64,000 nt of DNA, from the NCBI RefSeq assembly GCF_013030985.1, contig NZ_WPYP01000002.1:248001-312000 (forward strand). Reading direction: 5' to 3'. The translations under genes and the position numbers were made by a program. The notes below the pieces were generated by a model. The model saw only the letters and a list, made by a program, of their open reading frames with translations. It had not been told where the DNA came from and made no database searches. This document shows positions 35,170 to 43,168 of the stretch, one piece after another (the first letter of the stretch is position 1; each line of letters begins with the position of its first letter). Source of the stretch: Ruegeria arenilitoris. GTDB taxonomy: Bacteria > Pseudomonadota > Alphaproteobacteria > Rhodobacterales > Rhodobacteraceae.

Positions 35170-35919
35170 TTACAACCGCAATTCGGCGACAAAGTCATAG
35201 GCGTCACCGCGATATAGCGACCGGGTCAGTTCCGCGACCCGCCCGTTCTTGAGGAATGAAATCCGTTCGATGTTCAGCCCGGCGGCCCCTTCGGGCACAT
35301 CCAGCAACTCGGCTTCACGCGCGGCCAGATTGAGCGCCGAAATCTTCTGCACCGCGCGCACTGGCCGTCGACCCAGACCGTCCAGAACCTCGTAAAGCGA
35401 GGTCGTCACCTCGATCGGGTTCGGCAAGATGTCCAACGGCAGCGCGGCGCGCTCCAGCGCCAGCGGGCGGCCGTCAGCCTCGCGCAGGCGGTAGATACGG
35501 GAAATCTGTTCACCGTCTTTCAGGCTCAGCGCCTCGACCTCTTCCGGCGTAGGCGCAAAGACCCCGCGCTCCAGCCATTTCGAAGTCGTGAGCATACCCC
35601 GGCTCGACATGTCCTCGGTGAAGGATGTCAGATGCGTCAGCGATTGCTCGACCCGCGGCATACGCTCGCGAATGAACGAGCCCGAGCCCTGACGCTGTTC
35701 GATCACGCCCTCCTGGACCAATTCCTGTATCGCCTTGCGCACGGTGACCCGCGACAGATCGGTGATCTCGACCAGTTCCCGTTCCGAAGGCAGCGAAGTG
35801 TTCGGGGCCAGCACGCCGGTGTCTATCCCCTCTTGCAGCCTGCGCCGCAACTGCACATAGCGCGGGCCTTTTTCGGGGCTCAGCCACTGATCGGCACGCA
35901 GGAAGTCAGAGATGCTCAT
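35170..35919 (-). CDS. GntR-family (HutC/UTRA) regulator of the amino sugar island
   Basis: A 249-residue repressor-type protein: winged-helix DNA-binding domain at residues about 20-85 (LPSERELVEITDLSRVTVRKAIQELVQEGVIEQRQGSGSFI) and a UTRA ligand-binding domain after it. In homologous systems the ligand is a phosphorylated amino sugar. The likely targets are the two GGTAT-containing repeats in the divergent promoter at 36778-36918. The stop of the kinase gene overlaps its start by 14 bases. Confidence 0.9.
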   Translation of the reverse strand: MSISDFLRADQWLSPEKGPRYVQLRRRLQEGIDTGVLAPNTSLPSERELVEITDLSRVTVRKAIQELVQEGVIEQRQGSGSFIRERMPRVEQSLTHLTSFTEDMSSRGMLTTSKWLERGVFAPTPEEVEALSLKDGEQISRIYRLREADGRPLALERAALPLDILPNPIEVTTSLYEVLDGLGRRPVRAVQKISALNLAAREAELLDVPEGAAGLNIERISFLKNGRVAELTRSLYRGDAYDFVAELRL

Positions 35920-36775
35920 GACGTATCTCCTTGGCCATGGCCAATGCGCCGGTCAGGGGCTCACCTTGCGGTGGACGAATGACGGATTGCATCTCGTCCG
36001 GCAGATAGGGCGCGTAATGTCCTGCGATTCCGCCGGTCAGACAGACCGCCCTGTCCGACTGCCAGCCCAGCCGCTTAGCGGTTTCAGCAATGTAATCCGC
36101 CCCGGCCTTCAGGATTTCCACAGCAACAGAATCGCCCGCTTGCGCGGCAGACGTCACCGCGGGCGCAAGCGAGCCGAACTGCCCAGGCGTCGCAGACCCG
36201 GCGAAAGACACGATGCCTGCCGGACCGTGCAGGTCGGCCAGCAGCTTTTGCATCAAGCCGGTCTGAACCTGCGTACCGTCATGGGCGCATAGCGCTTCGG
36301 ACAAGGCCCTGCGCCCGACCCACTGGGCCGAGGCCTCATCCCCCAGAACCGATCCCCAGCCCCCGGCGAACCGTATCGCACCATCCACTTGAACCGCAAG
36401 GAATGACCCGGTGCCGCAATGCGCGACCAAACCGTCCTGCGCACCCAAAGCGCCGCGCACGGCGGCGGGGCGATCATCCTCGACCCGCGCGCAGGTCAGG
36501 CCCAGCGCATCGCGCAATCGTCCGGCAATCGCGGCATCAGTCACACCCGCAAGTCCGATGAAAGCTGGCCAGTCGCGCAGGTCCGTGACCTCGACCTGCC
36601 GGGACAAGGTATCAAGCCCAACCTGTATCTGGGCAAGCGCCCCGTCAAAATCGGTCGAGACATTGGCGGCGCCCGTTTCAACGCAATGGGTCACACCATT
36701 GACCTCACAGGCCACCCGGCAGCGCGTTCCGCCGCCATCCACCGCCAATACGGCGCTATTTCGAGACTCAGTCAT
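35906..36775 (-). CDS. N-acetylglucosamine kinase (BadF/BadG ATPase family)
   Basis: A 289-residue kinase with the ASKHA fold. Phosphate-1 motif AVDGGGTRCR at the N-terminus, the GTGSFLAVQV and FAGGWGSVLGDEASAQWVG blocks of eukaryotic-type GlcNAc kinases, and the adenosine motif LTGGIAGHY. It would phosphorylate GlcNAc (and possibly MurNAc) after import. The ATG at 36775 is chosen from the family N-terminus; upstream codons to 36853 lack support. No strong ribosome binding site is visible because a putative operator lies in that position. Confidence 0.9.
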   Translation of the reverse strand: MTESRNSAVLAVDGGGTRCRVACEVNGVTHCVETGAANVSTDFDGALAQIQVGLDTLSRQVEVTDLRDWPAFIGLAGVTDAAIAGRLRDALGLTCARVEDDRPAAVRGALGAQDGLVAHCGTGSFLAVQVDGAIRFAGGWGSVLGDEASAQWVGRRALSEALCAHDGTQVQTGLMQKLLADLHGPAGIVSFAGSATPGQFGSLAPAVTSAAQAGDSVAVEILKAGADYIAETAKRLGWQSDRAVCLTGGIAGHYAPYLPDEMQSVIRPPQGEPLTGALAMAKEIRHEHL

Positions 36776-36777
36776 GA

Positions 36778-36795
36778 CAATACCATTATAATACC
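36778..36795 (-). promoter_or_regulatory. Putative GntR operator, leftward arm
   Basis: On the minus strand GGTATTATAATGGTATTG: two GGTAT half-sites 11 bases apart. It ends two bases before the kinase start codon. A matching element faces the other arm. Confidence 0.55.
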
Positions 36796-36900
36796 TTTTG
36801 AGATAGGGAAAGCCCATATGCCGCAAAAACCCCTGCAACAACCTCGATTTCATTGAAAACGCCGAAAAAATCTCATGATGAAAGAAAATTATTTACAAGT

Positions 36901-36918
36901 GGTATTAGATAGGTATCG
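36901..36918 (+). promoter_or_regulatory. Putative GntR operator, rightward arm
   Basis: Plus strand GGTATTAGATAGGTATCG, aligned to the left-arm element at most positions including both GGTAT half-sites. It sits just behind a TTTACA (36892-36897), in the spacer/-10 position of the likely murQ promoter, so binding would block transcription. Confidence 0.55.
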
Positions 36919-36944
36919 TATAACAAACACACGAGGGGATTCTC

Positions 36945-37829
36945 TTGACGCTGCCGCCGACCGAACAATTGCACCCTGACGCTCTACAGCTGACCCCAGG
37001 CAATCTGGTCAGTGCGGCGCGTGCGCTGGCCGAGGGGCAGATCGCCGCGGCCACCGCCGTCCGCGACGCGCTGGACAACATCGCCCGCGGCGCCGAGGCC
37101 ATGGCAGAAACGATCCGTACCCATGGCGTGCTGCATTTCGTGGCCGCCGGGTCGTCCGGCCTGATGGCGGCAGCCGACGCGCAGGAGCTGGGCGGCACAT
37201 TCTCAATTGCCCCTGCCCGCCTACGCATCCATATGGCCGGAGGCCTGCCAACTGGTGTCCAGATGCCGGGTGGAGCCGAAGACGCGACCGACGACCTCGA
37301 AGACGCACTGAGCGCACTGACCTCGCGCGACACGGTGATCGCGGTGTCGGCCAGTGGGTCCACACCCTACACAGTGGCAGCCGCGAAGATCGCCCGCGCG
37401 CGCAAAGCGACCGTAATCGGCATCGCCAACAACGCCGACAGCCCACTGCTGCAGGGCGCGGACATTCCGATCCTTCTGGCCACACCGCCCGAGCTGATCT
37501 CGGGCTCGACCCGCATGGGCGCAGGAACGGCGCAGAAGATCGCGCTGAACATGCTGTCTTCGCTGATGGCGGTCGAGTTGGGACATGTGCATGGCGGGAT
37601 GATGGTCAATCTGCGCGCCGATAATGACAAACTGCGGGCACGGGCTACCGGGATCGTCGCCCGGATCGCCGACGTGGACACCAACACCGCACAGCAGGCA
37701 CTGGAAACAGCAAACGGAGAGGTGAAGCCCGCCATCCTGATCGCCGCGAAGGGCCTGTCGCTGGCACAGGCCCACACGCAGCTGAAGGCCAGCAGAGGGA
37801 TCCTGGCCGCTGCATTGACGAGAAACTGA
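36945..37829 (+). CDS. murQ: N-acetylmuramic acid 6-phosphate etherase
   Basis: A 294-residue SIS-domain lyase that removes lactate from MurNAc-6-P to give GlcNAc-6-P. Motifs: AAGSSGLMAAADAQELGGTF with the catalytic Glu in DAQE, PGGAEDA with the second conserved Glu, VSASGSTPYTVAAAKIAR, and SGSTRMGAGTAQKIALNML. The start is TTG at 36945 after GAGGGGA. First gene of the rightward arm. Presence of murQ means the cluster handles peptidoglycan-derived sugar, not only chitin-type GlcNAc. Confidence 0.93.
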   Translation: MTLPPTEQLHPDALQLTPGNLVSAARALAEGQIAAATAVRDALDNIARGAEAMAETIRTHGVLHFVAAGSSGLMAAADAQELGGTFSIAPARLRIHMAGGLPTGVQMPGGAEDATDDLEDALSALTSRDTVIAVSASGSTPYTVAAAKIARARKATVIGIANNADSPLLQGADIPILLATPPELISGSTRMGAGTAQKIALNMLSSLMAVELGHVHGGMMVNLRADNDKLRARATGIVARIADVDTNTAQQALETANGEVKPAILIAAKGLSLAQAHTQLKASRGILAAALTRN

Positions 37830-37855
37830 CAAAGACAAACAAACGGGAGAGAACA

Positions 37856-39109
37856 ATGACTTACAGAAGCCTGAAGTTGGCCTTGCTAGGCACGACCCTG
37901 ATAGCCACAAGCGCCCTTGCCGAGGACGTGACGCTGACCATCGAAAGCTGGCGCAATGATGACCTGACCCTGTGGCAGGACCAGATCATCCCTGCCTTCG
38001 AAGCAAGCCATCCCGGTATCAAGATTCAGTTCACCCCCTCGGCCCCGGCAGAATACAACGCCGTTCTGAACTCGAAACTCGACGCGGGCTCGGCTGGCGA
38101 CCTGATCACCTGCCGGCCGTTCGACGCCTCTCTGGCGCTGTACGAGGCGGGACACCTGACCGATCTTTCGGGCGTCGAGGCGATGGGCAACTTCTCGGAC
38201 GTGGCGAAATCGGCTTGGCAGACAGATGACGGCGCGGTCAGCTTCTGCGTTCCGATGGCCTCGGTTATCCATGGCTTCATCTACAACAAGGACGCCTTTG
38301 CCGAACTGGGCATCGAGGTTCCGACGACCGAAGATGAGTTCTTTGCCGCGCTGGACAAGATCAGAGAAGACGGCACCTACGTCCCTCTGGCGATGGGCAC
38401 CAACGATCAGTGGGAAGCCGCCACGATGGGGTACAACAATATCGGCCCGAACTATTGGAAAGGTGAGGAAGGCCGTCAGGCTCTGATTACCGGTGAGCAG
38501 AAGCTGACCGATGAGGCCTGGACCGCCCCCTACGCAACCCTTGCCCGCTGGGCTGAGTATATGGGCGATGGGTATGAGGCGCAGACCTATCCCGACAGCC
38601 AGAACATCTTTACGCTGGGCCGGGCCGCGATTTATCCCGCCGGGTCCTGGGAAATCTCGGGCTTCAACGCGCAGGCCGATTTCGAGATGGGCGCGTTCAA
38701 ACCTCCGGTCCGCAATGCGGGCGACACCTGCTATATCTCTGACCACACCGATATCGGCATCGGCATGAACGCCGCGACCGAACACCCCGAGGCGGCCGAA
38801 ACCTTCCTGGCCTGGGTCGCAAGCCCCGAATTCGCCGAAATCTTCGGCAACGCCCTGCCCGGCTTCTTCCCGCTATCCAGCACTCCGGTCGATCTGCAGG
38901 ACCCGCTGGCCAAGGAAATCATCGGCTGGCGCGAGGAGTGCGAGTCGACCATCCGCTCGACCTATCAGATTCTGTCGCGCGGCACGCCGAACCTTGAGAA
39001 TGAGACCTGGGGCGCGTCGGTCGCCGCCATCAAGGGCGCCAAATCGCCCGAAGAACTGGGCGCCGAGCTGCAGGAAGGCCTTTCCAGCTGGTACGCGCCG
39101 CACCAGTAA
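37856..39109 (+). CDS. Sugar ABC transporter substrate-binding protein
   Basis: A 417-residue family-1 solute-binding protein. A Sec signal peptide (MTYRSLKLALLGTTLIATSALA) precedes the mature part with VTLTIESWRNDDLTLWQDQIIPAFEASHPGIK. Probably binds GlcNAc, MurNAc or a disaccharide, inferred from the cluster. It is followed by a stable hairpin before the permease gene. Confidence 0.94.
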   Translation: MTYRSLKLALLGTTLIATSALAEDVTLTIESWRNDDLTLWQDQIIPAFEASHPGIKIQFTPSAPAEYNAVLNSKLDAGSAGDLITCRPFDASLALYEAGHLTDLSGVEAMGNFSDVAKSAWQTDDGAVSFCVPMASVIHGFIYNKDAFAELGIEVPTTEDEFFAALDKIREDGTYVPLAMGTNDQWEAATMGYNNIGPNYWKGEEGRQALITGEQKLTDEAWTAPYATLARWAEYMGDGYEAQTYPDSQNIFTLGRAAIYPAGSWEISGFNAQADFEMGAFKPPVRNAGDTCYISDHTDIGIGMNAATEHPEAAETFLAWVASPEFAEIFGNALPGFFPLSSTPVDLQDPLAKEIIGWREECESTIRSTYQILSRGTPNLENETWGASVAAIKGAKSPEELGAELQEGLSSWYAPHQ

Positions 39110-39118
39110 GCTGACACT

Positions 39119-39146
39119 TACCCGGGCGGCGATGCCTGCCCGGGTA
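39119..39146 (+). repeat. Intercistronic hairpin after the binding protein
   Basis: A perfect 9-bp stem TACCCGGGC/GCCCGGGTA with a 10-base loop and no T run. In other binding-protein operons such structures protect the 5' part of the transcript, giving more binding protein than permease. Confidence 0.7.
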
Positions 39147-39174
39147 CACCCGACACTCCGTTGAAAGCAGTCCT

Positions 39175-40089
39175 ATGAACCGCCCCCGCATCCGCTGGCA
39201 TATCGTCGTGTTTCTGGCACCGGCCGTACTTGTCTATACGGCGGTGATGATCTTTCCGCTGTTCAACACGCTACGTCTGGCGCTGTTTACCGAAGTCGAT
39301 CAGACCCGCGTGTTCGTTGGATTGCAGAACTTTCAGACCCTGTTTTTCGATCCGGTCTGGTCCGAGCAGTTCTGGAATGCACTGGGAAACAATTTCTGGT
39401 TCTTCCTGATCCACATGCTGGTGCAGAACCCCATCGGCATCGCTTTGGCGGCCCTGCTCAGCCATCCGCGCCTGCGATTTGCGGCGCTGTACCGCTCGGC
39501 GATCTTCATCCCCACGATCCTCAGTTTCGTGATCGTCGGTTTTGCGTGGAAACTGATCCTCTCGCCGATCTGGGGCATCGCCCCCTCGATGCTGGACGCC
39601 ATCGGATTGAAGTCGCTGTTCGCGCCGTGGCTGGGGAAAGAGGAATACGCCCTGACCACATTGGCGCTGATCTCGGTCTGGCAGTTCGTGGGCATCCCGA
39701 TGATGCTGATCTATGCCGCCCTGCTGACCATCCCCGAAGAAATCCTCGAGGCCGGAGAGATCGACGGCATCACCGGCGCCTCGGCCTTCTGGAAGATCAA
39801 GCTGCCGCTGATCCTGCCATCGATCGGGATCATCTCGATCCTGACCTTTGTGGGGAACTTCAATGCGTTCGACTTGATCTATGCCGCGCAAGGCGCACTG
39901 GCGGGACCGGATTTCTCGACCGATATTCTGGGCACCTTCATGTATCGCACCTTCTTTGGCTTCCAGTTGCAACTGGGCGACCCGCATATGGGTTCGGCCA
40001 TCGCCGGGGCCATGTTTGCGATCATCCTTGTGGGCGTCTGTATCTACCTGTTCGGCATCCAAACCCGGATGCGCCGGTACCAACTGTGA
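39175..40089 (+). CDS. Sugar ABC transporter permease (MalF/UgpA-like)
   Basis: A 304-residue inner-membrane permease with six helices and an EAA loop (EAGEIDGITGASAFWKIKLPLILPS). Pairs with the next gene to form the sugar channel. Confidence 0.95.
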   Translation: MNRPRIRWHIVVFLAPAVLVYTAVMIFPLFNTLRLALFTEVDQTRVFVGLQNFQTLFFDPVWSEQFWNALGNNFWFFLIHMLVQNPIGIALAALLSHPRLRFAALYRSAIFIPTILSFVIVGFAWKLILSPIWGIAPSMLDAIGLKSLFAPWLGKEEYALTTLALISVWQFVGIPMMLIYAALLTIPEEILEAGEIDGITGASAFWKIKLPLILPSIGIISILTFVGNFNAFDLIYAAQGALAGPDFSTDILGTFMYRTFFGFQLQLGDPHMGSAIAGAMFAIILVGVCIYLFGIQTRMRRYQL

Positions 40090-40099
40090 GGGCGCAGGT

Positions 40100-40939
40100 A
40101 TGAACAAAGCACGTCAAAACCCGTTGAATACTGCCGCGATGCACGGGGCGCTGATCCTTTACACGCTGATCGCCCTGTTCCCGGTCTTCGTGATCCTGAT
40201 CAACAGCTTCAAAACCCGCCGTGCGATTTTTCGAGAACCTCTGGCGCTGCCGAATGCCGACAGTTTTTCGTTGATCGGGTATGAGACGGTTATGAAGCAG
40301 GGGGACTTCTTCCTCTACTTCCAGAACTCGATGATCGTGACCGTGGCGTCGCTGTTCTTTATCCTGCTGTTCGGCGCAATGGCGGCTTATGCGCTGTCGG
40401 AGTATCAGTTCAAAGGCAACCTGCTGATGGGCCTCTACCTGGCGCTGGGGATCATGATCCCGATCCGCATCGGTACCGTCGCGATCCTCGAGATGATGGT
40501 GGCCACCGGGCTGGTGAACACGCTCTGGGCGCTGATCCTTGTCTACACGGCACAGGGGTTACCGTTGGCGGTGTTCATCCTGTCCGAGTTTATGCGACAG
40601 GTCAGCGATGACCTGAAGAACGCGGGCCGCATCGACGGGCTGTCGGAATACACGATATTTTTCCGGCTGGTGCTGCCTCTGGTTCGGCCGGCAATGGCAA
40701 CCGTGGCCGTGTTCAACATGATCCCGATCTGGAATGACCTCTGGTTCCCGCTGATTCTGGCACCTGCTGAGGAGACCAAGACTCTCACGCTGGGCAGTCA
40801 GGTCTTCATCGGCCAATTCGTCACAGACTGGAACGCGGTTCTGTCGGCGCTATCAATGGCGATCCTGCCGGTGCTGGTGCTCTATGTTATCTTCTCGCGC
40901 CAATTGATCCGCGGCATCACTTCAGGAGCTGTCAAATGA
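40100..40939 (+). CDS. Sugar ABC transporter permease (MalG/UgpE-like)
   Basis: A 279-residue permease starting MNKARQNPLN at 40100, ten bases after the first permease. It has the EAA-like loop DDLKNAGRIDGLSEYTIFFRLVLPLVRPA. The longer ORF reading from 39881 overlaps the first permease and is not credible. Overlaps the oxidoreductase start by four bases. Confidence 0.94.
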   Translation: MNKARQNPLNTAAMHGALILYTLIALFPVFVILINSFKTRRAIFREPLALPNADSFSLIGYETVMKQGDFFLYFQNSMIVTVASLFFILLFGAMAAYALSEYQFKGNLLMGLYLALGIMIPIRIGTVAILEMMVATGLVNTLWALILVYTAQGLPLAVFILSEFMRQVSDDLKNAGRIDGLSEYTIFFRLVLPLVRPAMATVAVFNMIPIWNDLWFPLILAPAEETKTLTLGSQVFIGQFVTDWNAVLSALSMAILPVLVLYVIFSRQLIRGITSGAVK

Positions 40940-41970
40940 CCCGTGTTCTGATTGCAGGCCTTGGCAATATGGGGCTGAGTCATGCGCTGGCCCATCACCA
41001 TCACCCCGACGCGCGGATCGTGGGGCTGGTGAACCGGTCCGGCCGCGTGGACCACTCGGACCTTGCGGGCTATCCGGCATATTCCGATTTTCAGACGGCC
41101 CTGACCGAGACGAAGCCTGATCTGGTTGTAATCGCCACCTATTCCAACAGCCACGCCGACTATGCCTGTGCCGCGATGGAGACCGGGGCGCATGTGTTTG
41201 TCGAAAAGCCTCTGGCCACCAACGTCACCGACGCGCGGCGCGTGGTCGAAACCGCCACCCGGCTGAACCGCAAACTGGTCGTGGGTTACATCCTGCGCCA
41301 CCACCCCTCGTGGATGCGCCTGATCGCCGAGGCGCGCGATCTGGGCGGACCGTATGTGTTTCGCCTGAACCTGAACCAGCAATCCTCGGGCGCTGAGTGG
41401 GAGACGCATAAGGCGCTGATGCAGACCACCTCGCCCATCGTGGATTGCGGCGTGCATTATGTCGACGTGATGTGCCAGATCACCGACGCGCAGCCAGTCC
41501 GCGTACACGGCATGGGCCTGCGCCTGTCCGATGAGATCGCCGAGGACATGTATAATTACGGCCAGTTTCAGGTGATCTTCGACGATGGATCGGTCGGTTG
41601 GTACGAGGCCGGATGGGGTCCGATGATGTCCGAGACGGCGTTTTTCGTAAAAGATATCGTCTCGCCCAACGGATCGGTCTCGATCACGGACGGCAACAAG
41701 GGCGCGTCTGCCGATATCGACGGCCACACCAAGGTTGGGGGCTTACTGGTCCACACGCCAAGCGGAGATCGCACCATCGAGATGCCTGATGAACCCGGCC
41801 ATCAGGAGCTCTGCGATGCCGAACAGGCCTATATACTGCGTGCCGTTTCAGAAGACATCGACCTGACGCGTCACATGAATGACGCCGTCCAATCCCTCGC
41901 CATTTGCCTGGCCGCCGATGAAAGCATCCGCACCGGCCACCCCGTATCACTGAAGGAGCCCGCATCATGA
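40936..41970 (+). CDS. Gfo/Idh/MocA family protein inside the sugar ABC operon
   Basis: A 344-residue protein with an N-terminal Rossmann fold (VLIAGLGNMGLSHALAHH), the family EKPLATN motif (about residue 94) and DCGVHYVDVM in the C-terminal domain. Most members are NAD(P)-dependent dehydrogenases; GH109 glycosidases share the fold and use NAD transiently. Embedded between a permease and the ATPase gene, with four-base overlaps at both ends, so it acts on the transported sugar. Either an amino sugar dehydrogenase or a GH109-like glycosidase is possible. Confidence 0.88.
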   Translation: MTRVLIAGLGNMGLSHALAHHHHPDARIVGLVNRSGRVDHSDLAGYPAYSDFQTALTETKPDLVVIATYSNSHADYACAAMETGAHVFVEKPLATNVTDARRVVETATRLNRKLVVGYILRHHPSWMRLIAEARDLGGPYVFRLNLNQQSSGAEWETHKALMQTTSPIVDCGVHYVDVMCQITDAQPVRVHGMGLRLSDEIAEDMYNYGQFQVIFDDGSVGWYEAGWGPMMSETAFFVKDIVSPNGSVSITDGNKGASADIDGHTKVGGLLVHTPSGDRTIEMPDEPGHQELCDAEQAYILRAVSEDIDLTRHMNDAVQSLAICLAADESIRTGHPVSLKEPAS

Positions 41971-42959
41971 CCGCTCTGACCCTGACCAATGTGAATAAAT
42001 CCTTCGGCAATGTGCATGTCCTGAAAGACATCACGCTTGAAGTCGAGGAAGGCGAATTCGTCGTCTTCGTCGGCCCCTCGGGCTGCGGCAAGTCCACCCT
42101 GTTGCGGGTGATTGCGGGGCTTGAGGATGCATCCTCGGGCGAGATCACGATCGGCGGCCAACAGGTCAATCTGGTGCCGCCGTCCAAACGCGGGATTGCG
42201 ATGGTGTTCCAAAGCTACGCGCTCTACCCCCATCTGAACGTGCGCGGGAACATGACGCTGGCGCTGAAGCAGGAAAAGCAACCGAAAGCAGTGATCGAAG
42301 AACGTGTCGCCAAAGCCAGTCGGATGCTGAACCTTGAGGACTATCTGGACCGCTACCCGTCCGAGCTGTCCGGCGGCCAACGCCAGCGCGTCGCCATCGG
42401 GCGCGCCATCGTGCGCGAACCGAAACTCTTCCTGTTTGATGAGCCGCTCTCGAACCTCGACGCCGCCCTGCGGATGAACACACGGATCGAGATCGCCAAC
42501 CTGCACCGGGCGCTGGATGCCTCGATGATCTATGTCACCCATGATCAGACCGAGGCGATGACGCTGGCCGACAAGATCGTTGTACTGCGCGACGGGCGGG
42601 TGGAGCAGATCGGCACCCCGATGGAGCTGTACAACAACCCCGCCAACCAGTTCGTTGCCGGTTTTCTGGGATCTCCTTCAATGAACTTTCTGCCCGAAGA
42701 TCTGCTGGGGGATGGTCAGAACACCATTGGCATCCGCCCCGAAGACCTGTTCCTGTCCGACGACGGCCCGTTGGCCGCACGGGTCAGCCACGTGGAAAAA
42801 CTGGGCGGAGACACCAACGTCATTGCCAAGGTGCAGGATCATGCGGTGACGGCACGGCTGTTCGGCCAGCACGCGATCGCAGAAGGCCAGGAGCTGAGAT
42901 TCGCCTTTTCCGCCGACAAGGTCTATCGGTTCGACCCAGCGGGCCAACGCCTTCGCTGA
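41967..42959 (+). CDS. Sugar ABC transporter ATPase (UgpC/MalK-like)
   Basis: A 330-residue ATPase: Walker A GPSGCGKST (about 38), signature LSGGQRQRVAIGRAI, Walker B LFLFDEPLSNLDA, H-loop YVTHDQTEAM, and a TOBE regulatory domain (NTIGIRPEDLFL) at the C-terminus. It closes the sugar import operon. Confidence 0.95.
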   Translation: MTALTLTNVNKSFGNVHVLKDITLEVEEGEFVVFVGPSGCGKSTLLRVIAGLEDASSGEITIGGQQVNLVPPSKRGIAMVFQSYALYPHLNVRGNMTLALKQEKQPKAVIEERVAKASRMLNLEDYLDRYPSELSGGQRQRVAIGRAIVREPKLFLFDEPLSNLDAALRMNTRIEIANLHRALDASMIYVTHDQTEAMTLADKIVVLRDGRVEQIGTPMELYNNPANQFVAGFLGSPSMNFLPEDLLGDGQNTIGIRPEDLFLSDDGPLAARVSHVEKLGGDTNVIAKVQDHAVTARLFGQHAIAEGQELRFAFSADKVYRFDPAGQRLR

Positions 42960-43096
42960 GAACACACTTCACAAGAAGGTGATCTTGGCCCGTTGCCCTC
43001 ATCCGCTGCATAGCTTGTATATATTTCGGTGTTCAGCCTGTTTTTGGGCACCGGAAATGCCATTTTTTGATGCCTCACGCTGCGTCCTTAAGGTTG

Positions 43097-43114
43097 CTGT
43101 CAACAACCTGTCAC
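43097..43114 (+). promoter_or_regulatory. Pho box upstream of phoX
   Basis: CTGTCAA-CAAC-CTGTCAC: two seven-base half-sites with the standard four-base spacer and 11-bp periodicity, very close to the PhoB consensus. It lies 55 bases upstream of the phoX start codon on the correct strand, so phosphate-starvation control is expected. Confidence 0.85.
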
Positions 43115-43168
43115 AAAGGCACCCTAAATCCATTTCACCACTCTTTATACGATAGCCAGGAGCCATCC

